In this document: positions 22,551 to 34,500 of the stretch, piece after piece
Numbering within the stretch: the first letter of the stretch is position 1
Layout of the letters: the number at the start of each line of letters is the position of its first letter
Assembly (NCBI RefSeq): GCF_921293095.1
Contig: NC_060246.1
Location: forward strand, 14,898,001-14,962,000
From: Ischnura elegans
Lineage: Eukaryota; Arthropoda; Insecta; Odonata; Coenagrionidae
Direction of reading: 5' to 3'
Length of the DNA stretch: 64,000 nucleotides
Notes under the pieces: generated by a model
What the model was told of the DNA's origin: nothing
The model's input: the letters and a program-made list of their open reading frames with translations, nothing else
The model's database searches: none
Made by a program: the position numbers and the translations under genes

Positions 22551-25500
22551 CTAATAATCCGGTAAGCCTGGAATGGGGAATTTTTCGGAAAAGTTTTCCA
22601 CTTCTGTTCTGAGTTGGCTCGCCTTGGCGTGAAATGTTGGATCTTCAGCCAGTACTTTTTTGAAGTCTACAAGCTTAGGTCCAGAGACTTTCTGAATCTC
22701 CTTAGCAAGCATAAGACCTGGAAAGCACACCATAAAAGATAAGTTGACATCATTTATTAAAATTCTGAATTAATAAATCTTGCACAGCATCATCAGCAAA
22801 CCCAGGGAATTAGGCTGGTGGGGGAACCACCGACCCCCCCAGCATTCTGGGGGGTACCCCCCACTTAAAGACCGGTACTTCCTCCCACAAAAATGCTTCA
22901 AAATTTCATACTTCTATGTAACACAGAAAAGGGTTACCAGAGCTTAGTGTAAGAATGGCAGCCACTATTTTGATTCGATAATATTTGCAATTTTAACACA
23001 TTTCAGAGTTACAAATATATGAGGGTATGCATTTATGAAAATTAATTGAAATATTTTTGTCCACAGTACAGTTACTGCTTTTGATGCAAATAGTGGGTAG
23101 GTAGTGACCCTTTTGACATTAATACGCAATATGTAGAGGTCCGTGAATTTCGCGAGACGCGATACCGCGAAATAAAACGAAATAACGCGAAATCGGTGAA
23201 TAAAAACGAAATTTCGCGTTTTGTGCGATTTTAGGTGGATTAGCGAAAAAAATCACATCTAATGAGTCACAATCTATTAAAGCCTAAGCCTTCATTGTTT
23301 AACGCTGCTGACGTTCATTTGCTTTATCTCATTACGATTCCAAGGTCAATTGGCTCGTTTAGTCTCGCGCATAACGCACCCGCGTAATATCGCGCACTGT
23401 AGTGACTTCTGCGCCAGTATTTGCCGTTAAATTTATCACAGCCTCTCTCTTCGATTCCCATGTATCAATCCTGAAATATTTAGAAACAGGCGCTTTCTCA
23501 CCTGAAGAATTAGATATCATGAATTAAAAATGTGCGGAAGAAATTTAACGCGGCCGCGGAAGAGCGGAAATACAAGCTCACGCGCCCGGGACGCGTCAAT
23601 GCCGAGTAGTAATTCCGGTGACTCTCCGCGACGCATTAGACAGCGTTATTGGATAACTCGTTGCAGGAAAACCTTGAGTGTGGGTCTAATGTAACAATTC
23701 GTTGACTTAAACACGGCCGCTGGCTGGGACCGGGCCGCCGTTCACTGCACGCCCCACAGCGTAGCAGAGAGCAGTCTCGTCTGAAAGCGGCCTGAATTTC
23801 ACGGCGTCATGACGTGAACGGCGACCGGCGAAAAGTCGTTTCGTCTGAAAGCGGCCTCAATGTAGCACTGCTTGTATATCACGCCGTAGACGGCGCACCG
23901 CCGGGCCGGATTGAAATGGGCGCCTGCGCCGTGGTGATCACGGCGGCCGTCAACGCCGCCATGCCGTCAACTGCGCGATTTGATTCGTTTAAAGACATCC
24001 ATAGACACGTATGGTTATTTGAAAGCACGAAGCGCTAGCAGGAGAGGAAGGGAAGGAAGGAACAGAAAGGATAGGAGGAGAGGGGGTTCTCCTTATTAGC
24101 AGACGGATCATCAGATATTCGGCTCTCCACTGAGCTACAATGCAAAAAAAAAATCATTTTAACATTGGCCAAATCTGATATCTATTTTTTCAAGTGAGAA
24201 AGCTTCTCATTCTAGATGCTTCGTTAAAGCACATCAGTAGGAATACACAAACCTGCGAAAGAAAGGGGACCCGCTAAATGACAGCTATCATTTGAACACA
24301 CAGTCTCTTAAGTCAAAGAAAACAAAGGAGGAGCTTGTTGCTGCTACTATAGAAATTTTTAAAGGCTTTATTTAGTGTTGAGAAACTTGACAATCCAAAA
24401 ATTCTGGAATGGCTCTTATACACACACATAAGTAAACACATATGAGGTAGCGGGAATATGCCGTTTGCCGATCGTATTCACCAAGACTAAATACTTGAAC
24501 AAGTCACATACCTTGAACGAATGTAAGTAGAACCATTTCTTTCATTTAGTTTTATCAGAAATTTTGAACAATCGAAATTGTGTTAACTGTTATGTAAAAT
24601 GCTTAATATAAGCATAAGTATTCATGAAATGTGAACCATAAAATAATAAAATTCCTATAAACGTGGGAAATTGTAGCATTATAATAACACCGCCAAGATT
24701 TTCTATAACACCGAAATCACATGATTTTAAAACGAATTTTAGCAAAAAATAAAACCACTTTCACGGACCTCTAGCAATATGCAATTTTTCCCGTTTTTAG
24801 AGCCGAATGCCACAAATGCAATCGTATATGTGTACATAAATACATATATGTTTAAAGGCTTTCTATGATATATTTTCAGCATATCTATGTTTCCTTGCAA
24901 CATAGACTCAAGTTGTAATTTTCACATTCACTCTTACCTTTTCATTTAGTTTGAATGTCTAACTAACAAAAGCCTCATTTGCATGATACAAGTTAGATGT
25001 ATTCTGATTTTGTACCTAAAATCAAACTTCATTGCCAGAAGGTAGTCCTTCTGACGGTAGCCTAGATAATAGAGATGGTGGAACAAGATGACAATCAATT
25101 TCCTCTTATCTGGTGCAGGGGCACAGCTAGGAATTAAAGCTAGGGGGAGTTATAAATGAAAGTGAAAAAACTTTGTGAATGTCCACAGTAGTCAAGTACG
25201 ACGCGTTTCAGCGATTCATCGCTATCATCAGGTACAAATGCATGGTTTACGTCAAGTCGTTTAAGTCTTATATATGTACATGTATGGTTATGAGTTGGTG
25301 GAAGTGGGAGAGGGGTTGGGGGGTAAAAGATGGGGGAATGGAGTGGGGAGGCGGTTGGGATACATAAGGAATTGGGGTTCGGTTGAAGGTTTTAGCGGGG
25401 GCAGGGCTAACAGCGGGGAATGACTAAGGAACTCAATGTTGTTCATGAGATTTAGGGGGGGTTTTAGGAGCAACTAATACTTACAGGTGTGATGCATACC

Positions 25501-28500
25501 CACCAGGGTAAGCAGGAGTTGCGGGGGCCCTCCTCCCAATTTTTTTTAAGAATAATGGTTCAAAATGGCTCGTTTCACGGCCTTCTGATGGATATTTGAT
25601 TGATCCTTACACTATTCTATAAGTAATACTGATCCAAATAAGTAAAATGGATTAAACTTAAAAATTTCTCTGAGCTCTGGGGGGGGGAAGGGTTTTATCC
25701 CCCAAAACCCCCCCCCCCACTCGCTGCGCCACTCATCTGGAGCACATATTTTTATCACTGGTCCAGACTACGATGGTTACTGCTGAGGACTGTGAGGACG
25801 AAGAATGAAATAACCCTGACAGTTTCAATCTGAGCCAACTTTAGGTGCATGTGGAGCTAATCACTGCAGATCTGAATATGTAATGGTATTAGCTGCGATT
25901 GAAATGAAGGGGATACCAATGAATGGGGTGATCCTAATTTAACGACGGGATGCCGTACAAGATTCAAGCCAATGGTGAGGAAATGGAGACCTGTCCTCTG
26001 ATACTTTCCCAAATGCTCATATAGTTGTCACAAACATGCTACCACTATCACAAACAGTGACTATTCGCTCAATTTCCACCAAATTTTTCTTAAAAGACAG
26101 GTTATAGATATATGTAATTGTTACATTAAACATCAATTACGCAGCTCAGAATAAAAATGAGTCGCTACAATCCTCTGGAGAAATAAATGATTTTATTCAT
26201 CGGAATTCTGCTCCTTATTGGTTAAGTCCAATTCCCGCGCAGTCGAATATTTTGTCGAATGGCCTCAGACTCAGGGGCGCAGGAATATTGTGCTCACAGC
26301 GCACTTGACTTGTGACAATGAAAACTTACCGATTGGTGATAGAAGGGCTAAAGTTAGACTGCTGCTAGATAAGCTAAATTCAAACTTTATGCTTCACGAC
26401 CCCTTATTATATATATATATTTTTTTAGATCACGAGATGTGGGTCAATGTCGTGAAGCATAAAGTTTGAATTATACAAGGAAGAGAAGATTGACCCACAT
26501 CTCGTGATCTAAAAAAAATATAGATAAGCTAAATGAGATATTCATAAGTAATTCACCAAATGAAACAAATGTTTCCATTGACGAATCGATGATCCTTTAT
26601 TTCAGCCTACATGGATGCAATCAGTTCATCTGAGGTAAGACGATCGTCTTCGTACAGATTTATATCATGGTTGCTGATGCAAGGGGCCTTCCAAGATGCC
26701 TCTTGGCATAGGTCTGAGTGAATAAAAGGTATACCAGTTGCAAATGTACATATTACAGAAAAACTTCCCAGGGATATCATTTCTTTCTTTTTTGACAATT
26801 TCTTAACAAGCTCTAAGATAATGTCAGAAATGCGACGGAGAGGTATAGAAGCAACAGGAATAGTTAGGGTAAACAGAATGAATGAGGTAGAAGAACCATG
26901 ATGAAAAGATCAAGGGGAAGGATAACAATGCCTTCTACATGCTGTCGTACGACATGGGGGTTTTCTCTCTTCAGCACGCTCAATGTTTCTCGTTTCAGTG
27001 TAAAGAAAAATAAAAATTGACCAGCCATTGCTTATTTTGCACTGTAATAAGAATATGGGAGGTGTTTAATATTTCAATAATTGTATATTTCTAGTGATAA
27101 TTAAAGTTTTTTAGTACATATGTCAGTTCAGTTTTTTCACAAGGGCATTTTTACACCATTGACAGCTGATAACTGTCAAAAGGGTAGTAAACAACCCATC
27201 CCACTTTATATAAGGAGGGAGTCATAGAATATTTTAAGTATTTTTCTGATGATCTGGATGAGGAGATGATAAAGAAACAGCTGATATTAATACACTTTAG
27301 CAAAAAAAAAAGTTTTCGGCATAATTGGGTTAAGAGCGCATGCAATCTGCCTCCTTCAACAAGTCCTTATTCGATCACTGGGTGCGAGTTATCCGATTCA
27401 GGTAATTAAAAATTGAGGAAGATTATTATATAATTATAAATATTGTGAACAAAACACTCACCTCTGTGAATAAAATCTACAACTTTGTCAATGTCTTCTT
27501 CTTTAAACCCACGTGTGGTGAGAGCTGGAGTTCCAAGCCTTATGCCACTGGGATTCAGTGCACTTTTGTCTCCAGGTACTACAAAAAGAAAGCACATTAT
27601 GAAATACAAATACATGATATCAATCAATTAGAAGCAAAAATAGCATACTACGTCAGTGATGCCAACTATAAATGATGAAGCTTTTATGACGATTTAAGAA
27701 TATGTATAAAAAGTGCAATGGGAAGTTTTTGTAAGCTTATCCTTTAAAGTTTTAGAAAGTGCTTTTGTAATAGTACACTAATAAATAATGAGGTAAAATA
27801 ACATTACCAATATCAACCAGACAACTATTTCAAATTTAATAATTTGAAAGTTCTGTTTTCAACTTTCATCACTTAAGTGGCTAATGCATCTTTCACAGCA
27901 AAAATAGCTCTAAAGCAAGACATTTGTTTTATCAAGTCCTATGCTTGCAGTTTTATAGCTCTTCTCTAGTGTAGCAAATATTAACACAATAACATCCGTA
28001 ATTAAACTCTTGAGAGTGTTATTTATAGCAATTTCCATAAACTTAAGCTGTGCCGGAAATCTCCCACACACCATCACTTTCTCCTAACTACAAACTACGT
28101 GCTGTTGCACGTGAAATACTGTATGAACGAGTGTAAGACACGCACTCCTATTTTCCACTACACAGCATTACACACCTATATTACACTGCACAGCATTCCA
28201 ACCTTCTGTTTTTGCAAGTCTTCAAATGAAAAATTCCACCATTTAACTATGAAATCTCCATAATTTAATTATTAAATTTCGGGTCATTCCATGTCAAATC
28301 AACCAATATTTTGACCAAATGACACCCACCGACTCGGATTTTCATGAAACTTGCCATAGTCATGCATTCTGGTATAATTAGAAATTGTGTACAATTTTAG
28401 CCTCCAATTGTCAATTGTTAATGAAATATGAGCAATTGAAATTTGGGCGTGACCCCTAAAGTGCCGCAACGTGCAACATACGCTCCGACGCTCTTTTTAG

Positions 28501-31500
28501 TTAAAAAAAAAAAAAAAAAACTCATTCATGGTCAAGGGAAAAAAATGGCTCTTTTTCAAGGCACATAGATATTACACAATTTAGAGGAGATACAAGCTTA
28601 TACTCATGATTATACAATATTGGAGCATGCATTATCTCACTATAGCATATGCTACTGGCTCTTAGAGTATGAAACACATATGCAATCATGTGAATGTACT
28701 CCCCCACGTACTGCTAATTTCGTGCTATCTGAACTATTCAAGCATAGGGAGTTTTGATTTAAAAAACTACATGATCCACGGTACACTACTACATCTTACA
28801 TTCATTTTAATCTGTATCCAAAGACCGGATACATTTCATATCCAGATGTATTGACATCACAGGAATTAGGGGTCACGTCCAAATTTCAATTGCTCATATG
28901 TCATTAACAATTGACAATTGGAGGCTAAAATTGTACACAATTTCTAATTATACCAGAATGCATGACTATGGCAAGTTTCATGAAAATCCAAGTCGGTGGG
29001 TGTCATTTGGTCAAAATATTGGTTGATTTGAAATGGAATGACCCTTTCCTAAGTTTCATCAATTTAAACTATAAATATGGGTTTTAAAAAATGACCCCTG
29101 AGCAACTCTTAAAAAAACAGTACACATTTTTTAAATTAATTCAGCTTCATCTGCTAAGAGAGTACATTACATGCTAGGTATTACATTTGTGAGCTCATAG
29201 AGGAATAAGTTAAAAAGAATCACCCAATAAAGTGGCACAGACGATGCCACTACACCAATAAGCTCAGATTTAAGTGCTAGCTAGCCTTTGACTGTCACTA
29301 GCTGCAATCTCAAACTATAAATCATGATTGAGTTCAATAAAAGAGAAAGTATTGGGTAATATCGCATTAAAATATTTTACGTATACCAATGATAAGATGA
29401 CCCACACTTCCCAGCTCAATGGCATTACCAACATCAATCAATTCATGAAGGAGGGGCTGAGAGGACCAAAGAAAGAAAAATGCTGAATACTCAAATACAT
29501 GTCCAGCGAGCAAGTGCTCTGACTTTCAAGGCTCCAGAGATTTCTTCCATACTTCAAAATGTAAGTTCTGATTTATTGTTTCCTCATTTCCATGCTTAAT
29601 TTTCTTCTTATGAGTAGATATTTCTATTGGTGGAATATTCTCGTTGCCTGAGCTATTCTGCTGATAATTTCATTCTTGCATCTCCCATTGCTAGTTTTCC
29701 TGCTTCCCAAATAACTGAATTCATTTACCACTTCCAGTATATGTTTCCCTATTGTAATGCTGCTCCTGACTCTTCTAATCTTACTTTTCCTCGTGCTTTT
29801 TTTCCTGCTGATATCTACCCATCAACTCATAATGAATTGAACCTTTTTCAAATCCTTCTCTCAAAATCAATTCCCTTGTAAAAAGCTATAGCTTGCAGTC
29901 AAAGATTGATAATTTGGAATGCTTGGACCTGACACATTCCAGATTAATGATATTTCTAGTGAATAGATCAGTTCCCTGAATGTAGGTTTCACTGCAACAT
30001 GGATTTTTTTTCATAACGTACATTGCTATCAGCAAAAATGACGATTGCTTGTTGAGTGAAAGGTCAAAAAATGAGAAAAAACATCACATTCATAAAATTT
30101 ATGATTTACAATATGATTAAAATAGATTCAGTACATTTGCCATTCTTTAATATTATTCCTCTGTAAATCGCAAATGTAAGTAATAAAAGTGATCTTGATG
30201 AGACCACTGGTGAATGGAGGAACTAGAACATTTCTCCCCCCCATATTCTTCAATGAGCACCTGGTGCAAATTCATGCAATTTTCACAGCTACTACCATAA
30301 GCTTATCAGCAATTATCAAATCCTCGGATCGCATGCAATCCCAATCCAAAAAACAGCAATCTCCTGGGATAGATTTTAGGGCTTGATAGATTGGGCTTGC
30401 GGAGCTCATAATGTAAACTTCAACCCAATTCTATTCCTCTCATGGTTAAGTCCAGATAGTTCTAGGAAAAGACACCATACATTCATGCCGTGAATTCTGT
30501 TGTGCGAAATCACCACATCTAGGCATCCGAAGGCACTTTTAATGACATATTTTGCATAAGAAAACAGCAAACTAGTTGACAAGACTCTCGCAAGATTAGC
30601 ATAAACACAGCCAGTCACTGAGGCGGCAATTAAGCCACTGCGATAGTCATATTTTCAGTTATACAGCTTTAAAAATGGAAATTTCGAGAAACTCAGGAAA
30701 ACCTGTCGGTTTTCTACCATATACCATTTAACCCTTTCACTGCTGTTCAATCTCGGAAAACCTTCTCCTCACATGCGGCAAATATGTTAAAATGCGTTTC
30801 GCTGGGCCATGGAGCAGGTACTTTTAGAATGGGCATGGTACACCCCCATAGGGTCGCAAATCCGGAACCCTTTCCTCGACGAGCCCACCCTTGCTAGCCC
30901 ATCTCTTGGACCCTCCGAGCGGGGGGCCTCCCTCCCGAAAAGTGATCGCTCTGACTGCAATTTGGAAATCAACCAATCTATCTGATCTTCAAAAAATGAT
31001 TGTTTGCATCGCACTTCAGGCAATCAAGTACATCTTTGTACCGTGTTTCTGCGATGAAAAATAACGATTTTTATTAACTTTGCCAAAAATGTGGCTGCGG
31101 ACCACCGTAAATTGGCCATTTTAGCAAAGTTAACAAAATCGTTATTTCTCATCACAGAAACACTGTTCAAAGACGTACTTGATTGCCTGATTGGCAAGAG
31201 TGTGATGTAAACAATAATTTTTTGATGATCGAATTGATTGAAAGATTTTCTTTCAAAATGCAGTTAGAGCATTCACTTTTGGGGAGGGAGGCCCCCCGCT
31301 CCGAGGGTCCAGCGAGGGTGAGCTCGTCGAGGAAAGGCTCCCGGATCAGGGACCCTTCGAAGTGCTTTGCACGGCAGTTAGGAAGAAAAAGTATGTTCAC
31401 AGCAGCGTGCCGTGCAAATGTACCAGGAACGTTCACCGCAGTGAAAGGGTTAAAGAGGGAAAAACAATTTCAACATAATGTAATGGCATGATATTATTAG

Positions 31501-34500
31501 ATATGTATAATTACCTGTATTTTTGTTGCATGCAATGGAAATTTCTTCAAGTATCTTTTCTGCCCTAGCACCAGTTAATCCTGCTGACCTCAAGTCAACC
31601 AATATCAAATGAACATCAGTGCCTCCAGTGGCAATGTCGTAACCATGTTTCTGCAGACCGCTGCAAAGCCTCTTAGCGTTTCGGACAACCTGTTTTGGTT
31701 ATGAAAAAAGAAAAACCATTGATAAACGAGGGCCATTCCATTCAAACTCTCGCAGGAGGTGTAGGATAACCATTGTGGATATTTACAAAAATTGTGCAGA
31801 CTTATATCTTCACAAAATCAGCCAATTTTAATTTTCTCAGTTAATTTTTCAGAAAATTAGTGGCCAATTAAACAAAAAACATTTAAAAAGCCACTATGGT
31901 AGACCTGGAGGGTGTTTCAGAGTCTCCCTTTCCGATCGGATCGGGAGACTTGATGCCGATTCTACGTCACTTGCTATCAGCCAGGCAATCCGTGCGTTTC
32001 AGACTTGCTTCCTATCGACTCAAGGCCGGCTTTCCGATAGGATAGAAGTCGATTGGGCTTGAGGTGCTGGAAAGTCATTCCGTTTGTGAATGGTGAAATG
32101 TTATAATGCTGTTTTTTAATAATTATTTGGCTCTAATAAAATAATACCACTTTATTTCATGAGTGCTGATATATGTGGATGTTCTGATAGAGTAATATAC
32201 GTGTAAGTGACTTTAATTCTCATGTAAATTAGACAATAAATGCGCAGACTATCATTCTCAGCGCACGTTCGTTTGCATGTTATTTGGACGAGTAATTTGG
32301 CAAAAATAACGTGAAACAAGTTGGAATACATGGCGTAATGACTTACAAATATGTAGGTAGCATAATGCATTGGAAACGTCTCCGTGGGTTTGGAAGTATA
32401 ACAATTTGTCTAGTTTGATATGATTGTGTGCGTGACTTTGCATCGTAGTTACATCGAAATTAGACGTGGTTATGTACCTAATACAGTTGATTCCATAGTG
32501 TACATCCTAAACATTTGTTTTAATATGAAATATTAGTTCAAGCATAACGGGAATAGCGACGGTAAAAACTATATGGAAATTATATATATCCACAAATTTC
32601 ATAGGAGCTGTAAAAAGTGATGGCGGTGCAATTGATTAGAGCTCTCGCCTGCATACTAAGAGTCACGTGTTCCAATCTCAATCAAGGCGATTAATTTTTT
32701 TTCTCTGTTGAATTTTCGCACGATGACACGTAATTAGTATATATATTTAAAGGAGCAACAATAGTAACTGTTGGTCATTTTCGTACCAAATAAAATAGTG
32801 TTATAAAAATAACCCAAGCATGTATGTGCAAAACAGATAATAAATCTAACCACATTATTTCAATCTACATATCTGGAGCCATTGATAATAATGGACACCA
32901 TTCTACCTAATTTAATCACTGTATTTCCTTCCAGCATACCTTCACTTTTACGGGAAATTTGTAATATGTTTACGGCATATCAGGAAGGGCATAACATCAT
33001 TTATGATGGTCAATATTCATAGTGAAATGAGATACACAATGAAAATATGACAATTTAGTTAAACAATTGAGTAATTAAACCATATGTTGTCAGAAAAAAG
33101 GATGGATTTCCCGACTATCTGTAGTTTAGTTCTTATGATACACGAACTCAACAATCAACTATGCTCTCACGAGAAAGAAAGAACAAACTCCTTTAAAATT
33201 TACATTCATTCCCATAATTTGCTCAAAACAATAGGTGATTACATAAAAAAAACTACAGACGGACAATTTTAAAATTATTTTACCCCCCAACAACGTCAAT
33301 TATGTGATAATCCTATCTATCAGCACTTATGTATGCCCGTATATACCTCTCGCCTCCCTAGAGAAGTGTCAGACCTGGCGGAAGGTTGTTTTCGCTGCTC
33401 ACTTGTCTCTTGAAAACCGTGACGTTTTATCGTTTCCTGTTTAGGATGACTATTAATGTCATACCAAAAGCGGAACGCTTTCCAATAGTACGTATGAAAC
33501 GCACAGAAGACGAGCATAGGATACGTTCCAAATCGACTCGGACTGAATCCGTTTCCGATGCTGCCAATCCTATGAGACTCTGAAACACCCTCCTAGGGGT
33601 GAAAAGTCAAATTTCAAATGCCTACCATCTGGACAATCATAAGACTATAAAGAAGAAAATTTCTTTAATATGGAGAAATTATGTATTCATTATTTTCATT
33701 AATTAGTAAGAAATTAGCTTTAAGTCCAATGCGAAGCACAATGTAATTTCATTATTGTTAAAAACACAGACATGGTAACTTTGACAACTTTTTAGCCATG
33801 GAAAGTGCTGCAAGAATGAAAATGAGCTCGATATGCCATGCCTACACACATAGTAATGGCATTGCATTTTTGAGTAACAACAATATTCTAGCCTTTTTAT
33901 CAAATAGGCGAAAAAATAAAATTTTGCAAAAAAAAAGAAGAAGCCAAATGTCATTGAAGCCATTTTTGAATTTTCCAAGTGAGGCTGAATTACATCGGAA
34001 GCCTTACGTTAAAAATTTTCTTGGAATTCCACGTGGGCAAGATTTTGTAAAAATCTTACCCGCACAGAATCCCGAGAAAAGTATAAATATGCATTCTGTT
34101 CTCCGGGAAAGTGTTAAATCTTACATAGTGGAAGCCTTGTTTAGCAAGTACGCCATATTGAGAGAATCGCACTACTTGATGATTCGCATATTCAGAAAAT
34201 TTCAGTACATTCAACTTAGTACAGTGGTACCTCGAGATACGAGTTTGATTTGTTCCGTAACCTTGCTTGTTCATCAATTTTCTGGTATCTCAAAGTAATT
34301 TTCCTGATTGAAATGCCATTAATCTGTTCTGGCCTCAAAAAGGCTACCCCAATTGTTATTGCTTAGTGTTTTTCAATAAGAAAAATGTATTCATAAATAA
34401 CGAATATGGTAGTAAACATAGTAAAGAGAATGTAAAGAGAAAAAAAACTGATTTAATGGTAGATTTTCATTTTGGTCACATGCAACTCACACGAAACTTA

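Noticed and set aside
29627-29881. 84-codon + strand ORF
   Set aside because: The opposite strand reads as a LINE RT fragment (FSYLGS...NGRCKNEI), so this is its shadow.
33798-34298. 166-codon + strand ORF with a near-identical copy in the opposite arm
   Set aside because: Both copies come from the arms of one palindrome around a MITE; no family match, so repeated open frame is not evidence of coding.
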